A stretch of 64,000 nucleotides of DNA, from NCBI RefSeq assembly GCF_014191375.1, contig NZ_JACHWN010000002.1, positions 1-64,000 on the forward strand, in the 5' to 3' direction. Each line of letters begins with the position of its first letter. The first letter of the stretch is position 1. A program made the translations under genes and the position numbers. This stretch comes from Mesorhizobium sp. RMAD-H1. GTDB taxonomy: Bacteria > Pseudomonadota > Alphaproteobacteria > Rhizobiales > Rhizobiaceae. Of the stretch, positions 1 to 7,967 are shown piece after piece. Below the pieces are notes generated by a model, which worked only from the letters and a program-made list of their open reading frames with translations, was not told the origin of the DNA and ran no database searches.

Positions 1-27
1 GTCGATATGGGAGTAGGTGCGTCTCAT
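1..27 (-). CDS. N-terminal fragment of a possible IS30-family transposase (runs off the window)
   Basis: A minus-strand ATG at position 27 follows an AAGGAAAA Shine-Dalgarno-like stretch and opens a frame reading MRRTYSHID to the window edge. This short N-terminus resembles the start of IS30-family transposases, in which an Arg-Thr-Tyr-Ser-His-Ile-Asp-like beginning precedes the helix-turn-helix. Only nine codons are visible, so the family call rests on resemblance alone. The palindrome just upstream could belong to the element end or to its promoter. It could equally be an unrelated gene. Confidence 0.3.
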
Positions 28-36
28 TGCGTTTTC

Positions 37-71
37 CTTGCGACTGATAACCCATTGGTATCATTCGCAAG
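37..71. repeat. Imperfect 35-bp palindrome upstream of the left-edge gene
   Basis: CTTGCGA at 37-43 is answered by TCGCAAG at 65-71. The inner parts TGATAACC and GGTATCA also pair, giving about 14 matched positions per arm with one mismatch and one bulge. It lies 10 bases upstream of the ATG at 27. It may be an operator for that gene or part of an insertion-sequence end. Nothing else is evident up to position 237. Confidence 0.5.
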
Positions 72-237
72 TCGCACTTCATCCTTGAACCCACCTTCCA
101 TACGCATGACGATCACATAAGATAGATTATGGAACTGATAGCATGATATCAGCCGCACGGCTTGGCCGGCGGCTTGCCCAGATCTCCTGATTGAGATCGC
201 AATGACGGGCGATGATTAATGCAGCCGTTTCTCTGCA

Positions 238-2160
238 TCACAGACCGGTGATCAGCTCGCTGCCTGTTTTGAATGCGATGGAGGAACCTGCAAAATCATC
301 TCCGACCGGTTCGCAGCGCCCACCGAGATGTGTCGCGAGGAAAGCCTCGACGACAGCTGTATAGGAGCGTCTGTTTTCAGTGCGTTCCACGCCGTGTCCT
401 TCGTCCGGATACAGGATGTAGGTCACCGGAATACCGCGCTCCTGCATCGCAGCGACGATCTGGTCCGACTCAGAAACCTTTACCCGGACGTCGTTCGCAC
501 CCTGCGCGATGAGCAGCGGCCGTACGATCCGGTCGATATGGTTCAGCGGCGATCGCTCCTCGAGGAAACGGCGGCCTTCCTCCGTTGTGAAGTCGCCCAT
601 CCGGACCTTCCATTGAGACTGCCAGGTCTGCCAATATTCCGGGATCGTATTGATGAATGTCACGAGATTGGAGATGCCGACCAGATCAACGGCACAGGCA
701 AATTTCTCCGGGGTGAATGTGAGGCCGACCAGCGCGGCATAGCCGCCATAGCTTCCGCCCATGATCGCCACGCGATCGGGATCGGCAATACCTCCGGAAA
801 TCGCCCAGTCGACGGCATCGACCAGGTCGTCATGCATCTTGCCGCCCCATTCTCCGTTCGCGGCATTGACGAATGCCTTCCCGAAGCCTGTCGAGCCGCG
901 GAAATTGACGCTCAGGACGGCATAGCCGCGATTGGCGAGCCATTGGTGCATCGAATTGAGGCCCCACATGTCTCTCGCCCATGGCCCCCCGTGAACAACG
1001 AGCACCATCGGTGCCGTTCCTGTCTTGTTCTCTTCCGGGCACGTCAGATAACAGAGAAGGTCGAGCCCGTCGCGTGAACGGACAATCCTGGGCTCCATCG
1101 GCGCCAACGGAATGTTCTCCAGCCTTGGCTGAGCCGAAAAGAGTTCCTTGGCTTGCCGTGTTGTCCGGTCGTAGCAGAAATATGCGAGCGGGCGGGTATC
1201 CTGCAGATGGGCGACGATGATCTTGCGCCGATCATCAGACATGCTTGTGAAGGTGAAATCACCGGGAAAGAGCCCGGCAAGCGCATCGAAGTCCCGTTGA
1301 TAATCGGGATCCAGCACTTCCCATCGGATGCGGTCGAAGCAACTGGCCGCTGCAACCGGCCGCGTCGTCACGGGATCGAAAAGCACCCAAGTGATATCTG
1401 ATCGAATGTCTTCGGCCAGAAGGCGGACTGCTCCTGATTTGACGTCCTCGGCCATAAGTGCGGCGGTGTTACGGCCGCGACTGTCCTGCCAGAACAGTTC
1501 TTTCCCGTCGTCGCTATATTCGATCGGCCAGGTCGTCAGACTGTCCTCGGCCGGAATCCGGGCAATGACTTTCGACCACGCGCCGGTTTCGTCACGGCCG
1601 AAATGTTCCACCGCGCCATCATCGGCATATTTCTCCGCCCGGCGCACCTGGAAATGCTGGTCGGTGAAGAAGCCAAAAAAACCGTCATTCTTCTCCAGCA
1701 ACGAGCCGGCACCGGTGGCGATATTAATGCGATAGATATCGAAATAACGCCGGTCGCGTTCGTTGTGCGCGATCAGAACCTCATCCGGAAAATGCCGCGA
1801 TATCTGCTGAATATAGGCCTGCACGCCGCTTCTCGGCGTGAGCGCCCTCTCCTGTCCGGTCTTAATGTCGATGCTCCAGACGCACCAGTTCTCGTCGCCG
1901 GCCTTGTCACGGATGATCAGGATATGGCGATTGTCGTAAGCCCACACGACCGCCGGTCCGATATTGCGATCGCTGACATGTGTGAGCGGCCGTGCTTTCT
2001 CCGGTTCTTCGACAGGCGCAAGCCAGAGATTGAGGATACCATCGATCGGAGCCTGGAATGCGATCCATCGGCCATCGGGGCTGATCCGCACCAGCTGTTT
2101 CTCCGATGGATCGAAGAAAAGCCTTCGGGGCAACAGCGCGCTCTGTGCGGGTCGGTCCAT
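238..2160 (-). CDS. S9 family serine peptidase (prolyl oligopeptidase / acylaminoacyl-peptidase type)
   Basis: This 640-residue protein has an N-terminal beta-propeller (about residues 15-370, with repeated WD/DPP-like strands such as ISPDGRWIAF) and a C-terminal alpha/beta-hydrolase domain. The catalytic triad is readable: Ser470 in the nucleophile elbow GGSYGG, Asp557 in GANDVRV and His589 in DEGHG, with the oxyanion motif VVHGGP before it. Enzymes of this family cleave short peptides or acylated amino-terminal residues. There is no signal peptide, so it should be cytoplasmic. The gene stands alone, downstream of the MocR gene on the same strand (54-base gap), and no shared function is obvious. 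Substrate cannot be predicted. Confidence 0.93.
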   Translation of the reverse strand: MDRPAQSALLPRRLFFDPSEKQLVRISPDGRWIAFQAPIDGILNLWLAPVEEPEKARPLTHVSDRNIGPAVVWAYDNRHILIIRDKAGDENWCVWSIDIKTGQERALTPRSGVQAYIQQISRHFPDEVLIAHNERDRRYFDIYRINIATGAGSLLEKNDGFFGFFTDQHFQVRRAEKYADDGAVEHFGRDETGAWSKVIARIPAEDSLTTWPIEYSDDGKELFWQDSRGRNTAALMAEDVKSGAVRLLAEDIRSDITWVLFDPVTTRPVAAASCFDRIRWEVLDPDYQRDFDALAGLFPGDFTFTSMSDDRRKIIVAHLQDTRPLAYFCYDRTTRQAKELFSAQPRLENIPLAPMEPRIVRSRDGLDLLCYLTCPEENKTGTAPMVLVVHGGPWARDMWGLNSMHQWLANRGYAVLSVNFRGSTGFGKAFVNAANGEWGGKMHDDLVDAVDWAISGGIADPDRVAIMGGSYGGYAALVGLTFTPEKFACAVDLVGISNLVTFINTIPEYWQTWQSQWKVRMGDFTTEEGRRFLEERSPLNHIDRIVRPLLIAQGANDVRVKVSESDQIVAAMQERGIPVTYILYPDEGHGVERTENRRSYTAVVEAFLATHLGGRCEPVGDDFAGSSIAFKTGSELITGL

Positions 2161-2214
2161 CCTCGGTCTCCCTGATCATGAGAAGAACAACCTATGATGG
2201 CATCGCGTCAATCC

Positions 2215-3591
2215 TTAGACAAGCGCCGTGGTTGGCATGATCGGCGCACGCAGCGTGGCCGCAAGGCTGCGAAGGGCTTCCTCGAGCCTGCTCCTCGTCG
2301 CAACCGCGCCGAGCGCGATGCGTATTCCGTCGGGCGCGTCGTCCGACACCGCGAAGTCGCTGCCGGCGCTGACTGCCAGGCCGCGCCGGCGCGCGGCATC
2401 GACGATCGTCGATGCCTTCTGGTCCTGCTGCAGGGGCAGCCAGACATGCAGGCCCCACGGTTGCCCCTGTGCCTGGGCCGGCAGGATTCCGGCCGCAAGG
2501 GCTTGGCGGGCTTCCATCTCCCGCCGGATTCCCCGGGCTATTTCCGCTGCGGTTCCGCTGCGGATCCATTCGGCGGCCAGGCCGGTCATGAGCGGCGGAG
2601 CCATCAGGGCGATGCTGCGCAGCCTCTGCGCGACCGCGCCGATGCTTTCGCCGTCGGGCGCGGCGAGGAAGGCGGTACGCAGAAACGGAGAAATGCATTT
2701 GGCCAGCGTCGCCACGTGGAATGTCAGGTCCGGCGCCAGGGCCAGGAATGTCGGCTCGCCCGAAGGCAGGAGCCGAGTGTAGGGATCGTCCTCGATGATG
2801 AGGAGATTTCGGCGTCGCGCCACATCGATCAGCTCCCGGCGGCGGTGCGCCGGCATGGTCAGCGTGGTCGGGTTGTGCAGCGTCGGATTGAGATAGACGA
2901 GACGGGCGCCGGTGGTTCCCGCAAGTGCGTCCAGAACATCCGGACGCATCCCCTCCTCGTCCGCCGCCACCCCGACGATCCTGCGCTGCAGCGTTCGCGC
3001 AAGGGAAATGAAGCCGGGATAGGTCAGGCTATCTGCAAGGACCGCATCGTCCGGCCCGCTCAATGTCATCAGCACCGCGCATAACAGGGACTGGGCGCCG
3101 GGCCCCACCGCGATCCGCTCGACGGGCAGGCGATCGCCCCCGTCGCCTAGCCATTCGGCGCCCGCCGCCCTTTCGGCCGGCGAGCCCGGATCGGGATGAT
3201 AGGATAGAAGCGTCTCCGCACTCGAACGCCGCAGCAGGCCGTCGATGCCGCTGCGGATGAGGCTGGGCAGGTTCATTCCCGCCGGCGACGGCGGAATGAT
3301 CATGCCGAGGTCCAGAATGGGCTCTTCCGCTCCGCCTGATGTGACGAAGGAGCCGCGTCCCGGTGCCGCATCGATCAGGTTGCGGCGGCGCGCCTCCGAA
3401 AAGGCACGAGTGACGGTCGTCAGGTCGATGCCGAGAAGCTGCGCCAGATCGCGCTGCGCCGGTAGCCGGTCGCCGGGATGAAGCGTGCCTGCCGCCCGCG
3501 CCTCGGCAAGGGCATCCACGATGCGCAGATAGATCGGGCCCGTCCGGTCGTGGATATTTGCAGCCCAACGGGGTGCGGCACTATCGCCCAT
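2215..3591 (-). CDS. MocR/PdxR-type GntR-family regulator with aminotransferase-like domain
   Basis: At 458 residues the protein joins an N-terminal GntR winged helix (about 15-85; Y-L-R-I-V-D-A-L-A-E-A followed by GDRLPAQRDLAQLLG) to a class I aminotransferase fold containing a YLNPTLHNPT stretch and the PLP-lysine region LAKCISPFLR. Proteins of this design use PLP or an amino compound as effector and usually control a vitamin B6, GABA, taurine or transporter gene. I chose the ATG at 3591 over an upstream in-frame start because AGAGGG precedes it at good spacing and the GntR domain begins soon after. Two palindromes lie just upstream, and a DUF983 gene is divergent. The target gene is unknown. 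Confidence 0.9.
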   Translation of the reverse strand: MGDSAAPRWAANIHDRTGPIYLRIVDALAEARAAGTLHPGDRLPAQRDLAQLLGIDLTTVTRAFSEARRRNLIDAAPGRGSFVTSGGAEEPILDLGMIIPPSPAGMNLPSLIRSGIDGLLRRSSAETLLSYHPDPGSPAERAAGAEWLGDGGDRLPVERIAVGPGAQSLLCAVLMTLSGPDDAVLADSLTYPGFISLARTLQRRIVGVAADEEGMRPDVLDALAGTTGARLVYLNPTLHNPTTLTMPAHRRRELIDVARRRNLLIIEDDPYTRLLPSGEPTFLALAPDLTFHVATLAKCISPFLRTAFLAAPDGESIGAVAQRLRSIALMAPPLMTGLAAEWIRSGTAAEIARGIRREMEARQALAAGILPAQAQGQPWGLHVWLPLQQDQKASTIVDAARRRGLAVSAGSDFAVSDDAPDGIRIALGAVATRSRLEEALRSLAATLRAPIMPTTALV

Positions 3592-3603
3592 GTTGCCCTC
3601 TTG

Positions 3604-3630
3604 TGTATGCGTACATTTCCTACATATGTA
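3604..3630. promoter_or_regulatory. Paired palindromes, possible MocR operator
   Basis: TGTATGCGTACA (3604-3615; half-sites TGTA/TACA) is followed after five bases by the perfect palindrome TACATATGTA (3621-3630). Both sit 12-40 bases upstream of the mocR-type start codon and inside the divergent region shared with the DUF983 gene. This is the expected place for an autoregulatory operator. The assignment to this regulator is inferred from position only. Confidence 0.45.
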
Positions 3631-3725
3631 TGGATCGTCATGAAAAAAGCAATGGCGCTGCGATGGCAAAGGCGTTGGAGAGCGCTACCTGTCATTGGCA
3701 GACTGCTCAAAGAAGGACGGAATTG

Positions 3726-4121
3726 ATGGACAGCAGAGAATGGCCGCCTCTGGAGCCTTGGCGCGTAGGTATCCGTGGAAAATGCCCGCGTTGCGGCCAG
3801 GGCGAGCTCTTCGACGGCTTCCTGAAGCTCGCCCCCCGATGCGAAGTCTGCGGTCTCGACTATTCGTTTGCCGATCCGGCGGACGGGCCGGCGTTTTTCG
3901 TCATCTGCTTCGCCTGTGTTCCCTCCGTCCTGTTCGCCGTATGGATGGAGGTCACCTTCGAGCCATCGGTCTGGTGGCACCTGCTCGTGTCTCTGCCCCT
4001 CGTGCTCCTGACCTGTATCCTGCCGCTTCGTCCGCTGAAGGGTTGGCTCGTGGCCAGCCAGTTCTACTACAAGGCCGAGGAAGGCAAGCTCGTGAAGCCA
4101 GACGGCAAGAGAACGGATTGA
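3726..4121 (+). CDS. DUF983 family small membrane protein
   Basis: This 131-residue protein has an N-terminal zinc-ribbon-like pair of CxxC motifs (CPRCGQG and CEVCGLD, near residues 25-45), the DUF983 hallmark sequence around FADPADGPAFFV, and two hydrophobic segments (about 55-75 and 80-100) that should span the inner membrane. The start at 3726 is chosen because AAGGACGG lies just upstream and the family begins shortly before the first CxxC. An in-frame ATG at 3663 would add 21 residues that do not look conserved. The function of DUF983 proteins is not established. The gene is divergent from the MocR regulator. Confidence 0.88.
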   Translation: MDSREWPPLEPWRVGIRGKCPRCGQGELFDGFLKLAPRCEVCGLDYSFADPADGPAFFVICFACVPSVLFAVWMEVTFEPSVWWHLLVSLPLVLLTCILPLRPLKGWLVASQFYYKAEEGKLVKPDGKRTD

Positions 4122-4127
4122 TCGCGA

Positions 4128-4952
4128 TCACGGCACGCTTTTCAACGCCAGCATGAGATGGCCGGGTACCGGCTGCCCCTGCTCCTGGCGCACGACGATG
4201 TCCGCGGATTCGACGCATTCCATGCCGTTTTTCTCAAGCATCTGACGCACATAGACCGCCGAATGGGCGAAGCGCTGATAGGACCCGACCATGAACGGTC
4301 GGCCGGCGAATGTCTCGTCGGGAAGCGTTTCGCTCGAGAATGCGAATGTCCCGCCCCGGCTCAGATGCCGTCCGACGCCTGCGAAGAAAGCGTCGAGCTC
4401 TCCCATATAGGGCAGCACGTCCGTCGCCACGATCAGGTCCCAGGCGGGGCCTTCCGTCGTATCGAGAAAGCGCACCGCCTCGCCGACGAACAAGGCATCG
4501 TAATCGCCCTTTTCATAGGCGATCTCGACCATGTTTTCCGAGATGTCGATGCCGGTCTTGTGATCGGCTACGTCATGCAGCGCATCACCCGACAGCCCCG
4601 TCCCGCAGCCGAGATCGAGCATGCGCGCGAAATGTGCGGAGGGACTGCGCGCGAGCAGCATGTCGCGTAATTGCAGCGGCACATCATAGCCGAGCTGGTC
4701 GACGAGGATGGTGTCGAACATCTCGGCATGCTGGTCGAACAGCGTCTGCACATAAGCGTCCGGCGCCTTCGGCGGCACCACGCCGCGGCCGATGCTGGCG
4801 AGCCGCACCGCCGCTCCGCCGTGATCGTCGGGATCGATCCGCAGCACCTCCGCATAGGCCTCCGCAGCGCCGTCGAGGTCTCCTGCTTTCTCCAGCTTCA
4901 ATGCGCGGTTATAGGCCTTCGCCAGCGCTTTCTCGTCGAGTTTACGCATCAT
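4128..4952 (-). CDS. SAM-dependent methyltransferase with N-terminal TPR
   Basis: The 274-residue product starts with a tetratricopeptide-like repeat (A-Y-N-R-A-L-K-L-E-K-A-G-D-L-D-G-A-A, about residues 10-45), followed by a class I methyltransferase domain with the SAM-binding loop LDLGCGTG, the acidic end of strand 2 (GIDIS) and a VATDVLPYMG segment. Its layout matches putative TPR methyltransferases of alphaproteobacteria, whose substrates are mostly unknown. Start choice: ATG at 4952 overlaps the stop of the upstream transporter gene by four bases, so the two are probably translationally coupled. The tandem ATG at 4949 is an alternative. Confidence 0.88.
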   Translation of the reverse strand: MMRKLDEKALAKAYNRALKLEKAGDLDGAAEAYAEVLRIDPDDHGGAAVRLASIGRGVVPPKAPDAYVQTLFDQHAEMFDTILVDQLGYDVPLQLRDMLLARSPSAHFARMLDLGCGTGLSGDALHDVADHKTGIDISENMVEIAYEKGDYDALFVGEAVRFLDTTEGPAWDLIVATDVLPYMGELDAFFAGVGRHLSRGGTFAFSSETLPDETFAGRPFMVGSYQRFAHSAVYVRQMLEKNGMECVESADIVVRQEQGQPVPGHLMLALKSVP

Positions 4953-5944
4953 GCCTTTACCGGAGCCTTTGCTGCATCGCGCTCTTCGAGCCGGTGCTTT
5001 CTTTCCGCATATTTCCGCGCCAGGACCGCGCAAACCATGAGCTGGATCTGGTGGAACAGCATCAGCGGCAGGACGATGCCGCCGACATTCTGCCCGGCAA
5101 AAATGGCATTCGCCATGGGTGCTCCGCTGGCGAGGCTCTTCTTCGATCCGCAGAATATGATGGTGATCTGGTCCTCATGCGAGAAGCCGAGCCATTTGCT
5201 GCCATAGGCGGTGATGAGCAGCACAAGCGCCAGGAGAACCACGTCGACGCCGGTCATGAGGGCGAGGTCGCTCCATGATACGGTATGCCACAACCCCGCG
5301 ACGACCGCCTCGCTGAAGGCGAGATAGACCACCATCAGGATGGATCCCCTGTCGACGAGACCCAGGGCCTTACTGTGGCGGCGCATGAAATTGCCGATCC
5401 ATGGCTGCAGCAACTGTCCCAGGACAAAGGGCGCCAGCAATTGCAGGAGGATCGATTCCAGCGCGTCGAACGATATGCCGGTGCCCTGCACCGCGAAGAG
5501 AAGGCCGACCAGCGCCGGCGTCAAGAACATGCCTAGTATGTTGGAGGCCGAAGCCGAGACGACGGCAGCCGGGACATTGCCGCCGGCGATTGAGGTGAAT
5601 GCGATGGAGGACTGCACCGTCGACGGCAGCACGCAGAGAAACAGGATGCCGGTATAGAAGGCGGATTCCTTCAGTCCCGGCACGAGCCATCCGGCCCCCA
5701 GTCCCAATAACGGGAAAAGCACGAAGGTCGCAGCCAGCACGAAGAGATGCAGCCGCCAGTGCACCAGCCCCGCCACCACCGCCTCGCGTGACAAGCGCGC
5801 CCCATGCAGGAAAAACAGGAGCCCCACCGCGATCGTCGTGGCGATGCTGAACCATTCGGCATATTGCCCCCTCACCGGCAGGACCGAGGCGATGAGGATG
5901 GCGACGATGAGGGCGATGGTGAACTTGTCGAGGAAAAACCGCAT
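4949..5944 (-). CDS. Bile acid:sodium symporter (SBF/YfeH-like) family transporter
   Basis: This 331-residue integral membrane protein has about ten hydrophobic helices and the SBF-family signature around PSTVQSSIAFTSIAGGN (about residues 115-135) followed by an A-S-N-I-L-G segment, typical of the YfeH-like branch. It should sit in the inner membrane and couple transport of an organic anion to Na+. The substrate is not known and bile acid need not be it. I start at the ATG at 5944, just ahead of the first helix; the longer frame would run back into galE. It follows galE after 35 bases and overlaps the methyltransferase gene by 4. Confidence 0.88.
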   Translation of the reverse strand: MRFFLDKFTIALIVAILIASVLPVRGQYAEWFSIATTIAVGLLFFLHGARLSREAVVAGLVHWRLHLFVLAATFVLFPLLGLGAGWLVPGLKESAFYTGILFLCVLPSTVQSSIAFTSIAGGNVPAAVVSASASNILGMFLTPALVGLLFAVQGTGISFDALESILLQLLAPFVLGQLLQPWIGNFMRRHSKALGLVDRGSILMVVYLAFSEAVVAGLWHTVSWSDLALMTGVDVVLLALVLLITAYGSKWLGFSHEDQITIIFCGSKKSLASGAPMANAIFAGQNVGGIVLPLMLFHQIQLMVCAVLARKYAERKHRLEERDAAKAPVKA

Positions 5945-5979
5945 GGGATGCTCAATCAATAACGGAAATGGCCTGATAA

Positions 5980-6987
5980 TTATTCGTAGCCATTCGGGTT
6001 CTTCACCTGCCAGTTCCACATATCCTGGCACATGTCACGCAGATTCCTGGTGGCGGACCAGCCGAGAAATTCTCTGGCATGGGTGGGATCGGAATAGCAG
6101 ACCGCGACATCGCCGGCGCGGCGCGGCGCAATCTCATAGGTGATCTTGCGGTTCGAGACATGCTCGAAGGCCTTGATCACCTCCATGACGCTGTAGCCCT
6201 GCCCCGTTCCCAGGTTGACGGCGAAGCATTGCGGCTCATCGAGCCTGTCCAAGGCCTTGAGATGTCCCCTGGCGAGGTCGACCACATGGATATAGTCGCG
6301 GATGCCGGTGCCGTCGGGTGTGGGATAATCATCACCCCATACATGGAGCTTTTCACGCCGCCCGCTCGCAACCTGTGCGATGATCGGCATCAGATTGTTG
6401 GGAATGCCCTTCGGATCCTCGCCGATGAGGCCGCTCTCATGGGCCCCGACCGGATTGAAATAGCGCAGGATGGCGATGTGCCAGGAGGGATCGCTCTTGT
6501 GGAAGTCGCGAAGCATGTCCTCGATCACCAGCTTCGTGCGGCCATACGGGTTGGTGGCCGACAGCGGATGATCTTCCTCGAGCGGCAGCTTCTGCGGTTC
6601 GCCATAGACGGTGGCGGAGGACGAGAAGACGAGTTTGCGCACGCCGACTGCCTGCATGGCCTGCAGGAGGCGCAGCGTGCCCACGACATTGCAGTCATAA
6701 TAGGTGAGCGGCTTCTCTCCGGATTCGCCCACCGCCTTCAGCCCGGCGAAATGGATGACCGACGTGCAGCCATGCCGCCGCAGGACGTCCTCGAGAAAGG
6801 CCTGGTCGCGTATATCGCCGGATTCGATCGCAGGCGCCCTGCCCGCGATCTCCGCAATGCGGTTCAAGGCTTCGGGATGGCTGTTGTCGAAATTGTCGAC
6901 AACGACTACATCATGGCCGGCCTGCAGCAGCTCGACACAGGTATGGGAGCCGATATAGCCGGCGCCGCCGGTCACGAGAATCGTCAT
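5980..6987 (-). CDS. galE: UDP-glucose 4-epimerase
   Basis: GalE interconverts UDP-glucose and UDP-galactose for exopolysaccharide, lipopolysaccharide and galactose metabolism. The 335-residue product has the NAD-binding GGAGYIGSH motif at its N-terminus, the extended-SDR active-site pair YGRTK with upstream SSSATVYG, and GalE blocks such as RYFNPVGAHESG and DYIHVVDLA. The ATG at 6987 is preferred because GGCGGAA lies upstream and the Rossmann strand begins at residue 2. It is probably the first gene of a minus-strand run with the transporter and methyltransferase. Length is normal for the family. Confidence 0.96.
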   Translation of the reverse strand: MTILVTGGAGYIGSHTCVELLQAGHDVVVVDNFDNSHPEALNRIAEIAGRAPAIESGDIRDQAFLEDVLRRHGCTSVIHFAGLKAVGESGEKPLTYYDCNVVGTLRLLQAMQAVGVRKLVFSSSATVYGEPQKLPLEEDHPLSATNPYGRTKLVIEDMLRDFHKSDPSWHIAILRYFNPVGAHESGLIGEDPKGIPNNLMPIIAQVASGRREKLHVWGDDYPTPDGTGIRDYIHVVDLARGHLKALDRLDEPQCFAVNLGTGQGYSVMEVIKAFEHVSNRKITYEIAPRRAGDVAVCYSDPTHAREFLGWSATRNLRDMCQDMWNWQVKNPNGYE

Positions 6988-7129
6988 TGGGTTCCGCCTT
7001 TCGCTGCAATGCAACATCCATTGACCGGACGTGACTTATGCAAAATGTCCCGCGCGCCGCAAGCCCCGCACTGTCACGTATTCGAGAATCGGCTAACCTT
7101 TCATATTCCTCCAATCACGGATTCCCGCC

Positions 7130-7954
7130 ATGAAGCCTTCCCGCGACATCGACCGCCTGCTCGAGATCATGGCCGCTCTGCGCACGCCGGTGACAGGATG
7201 CCCTTGGGATTTGGAGCAGGATTTCCGCTCCATCGCGCCCTATACGCTGGAGGAGGCGTTCGAGGTCATCGACGCAATCGAGCGCGACGATCTGGACGAC
7301 CTGAGGGAGGAACTCGGCGATCTGCTCCTGCAGGTGGTGTTCCACGCCCGCATGGCCGAAGAGAAACGGGCCTTCGACTTCGGTGACGTGGTGGAAGCAA
7401 TCACCACCAAGATGATCCGCCGCCACCCGCATGTCTTCGGCGACGAGGATGCGCGCGGCGCGGGCATGGCGAAAGGCGCCTGGAACCGTATCAAGGCCGA
7501 GGAGAAGGCAGAGCGGGCAAGGCGCCGGGCGGAACTGGGGCTCGACAATGGCGAGAGGAACGGCTTCCTCGATGACGTGCCGCAGGCCCTGCCGGCGCTG
7601 ATGCGGGCGCTCAAGCTGCAGCAGAAGGCGGCGAAGGTCGGCTTCGACTGGTCGGAAGCCGAGCCCATCCTGGACAAGATCGCCGAGGAAACCGTCGAGT
7701 TGCGGGATGCCTTGCAGAATGGAAGGAAAGAGGAAATCGCCGAGGAATATGGCGATCTCCTCTTCGCCATCGTCAATCTCGGCCGCCATCTCGATATCGA
7801 GCCGGAAAGCGCGCTGCGCGCGACGAACGAGAAGTTCCGCTCCCGCTTCCATTTCATCGAGCGATCGCTGGAGGAGCAGAAGCGCTCACTCGACGAGGCT
7901 TCCCTCGAAGAGATGGAAGACCTCTGGCAGAAGGCCAAAAAACCCGGGAAATAG
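7130..7954 (+). CDS. mazG: Nucleoside triphosphate pyrophosphohydrolase MazG
   Basis: MazG hydrolyses (d)NTPs to monophosphate and pyrophosphate, cleaning aberrant nucleotides and modulating ppGpp in some species. The 274-residue protein carries two MazG domains: the N-terminal one with CPWD, EEAFEVIDAI and the metal-binding EELGDLLLQVVFHA, and the C-terminal one with EETVELRDAL and EEYGDLLFAIVNL. Length agrees with full two-domain MazG. It converges on hflX with only six bases between stop codons, and a perfect 8-bp dyad spans both stops. Confidence 0.95.
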   Translation: MKPSRDIDRLLEIMAALRTPVTGCPWDLEQDFRSIAPYTLEEAFEVIDAIERDDLDDLREELGDLLLQVVFHARMAEEKRAFDFGDVVEAITTKMIRRHPHVFGDEDARGAGMAKGAWNRIKAEEKAERARRRAELGLDNGERNGFLDDVPQALPALMRALKLQQKAAKVGFDWSEAEPILDKIAEETVELRDALQNGRKEEIAEEYGDLLFAIVNLGRHLDIEPESALRATNEKFRSRFHFIERSLEEQKRSLDEASLEEMEDLWQKAKKPGK

Positions 7955-7967
7955 CCTCCGCTATTTC
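7948..7967. terminator. Dyad over the convergent mazG/hflX stop codons
   Basis: GAAATAGC and GCTATTTC form a perfect 8-bp stem with a CTCC loop. Each arm contains the TAG stop of one of the converging genes. It could act as a short bidirectional terminator, but it is AT-rich and lacks a proper T tract, so termination activity is uncertain. Confidence 0.4.
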
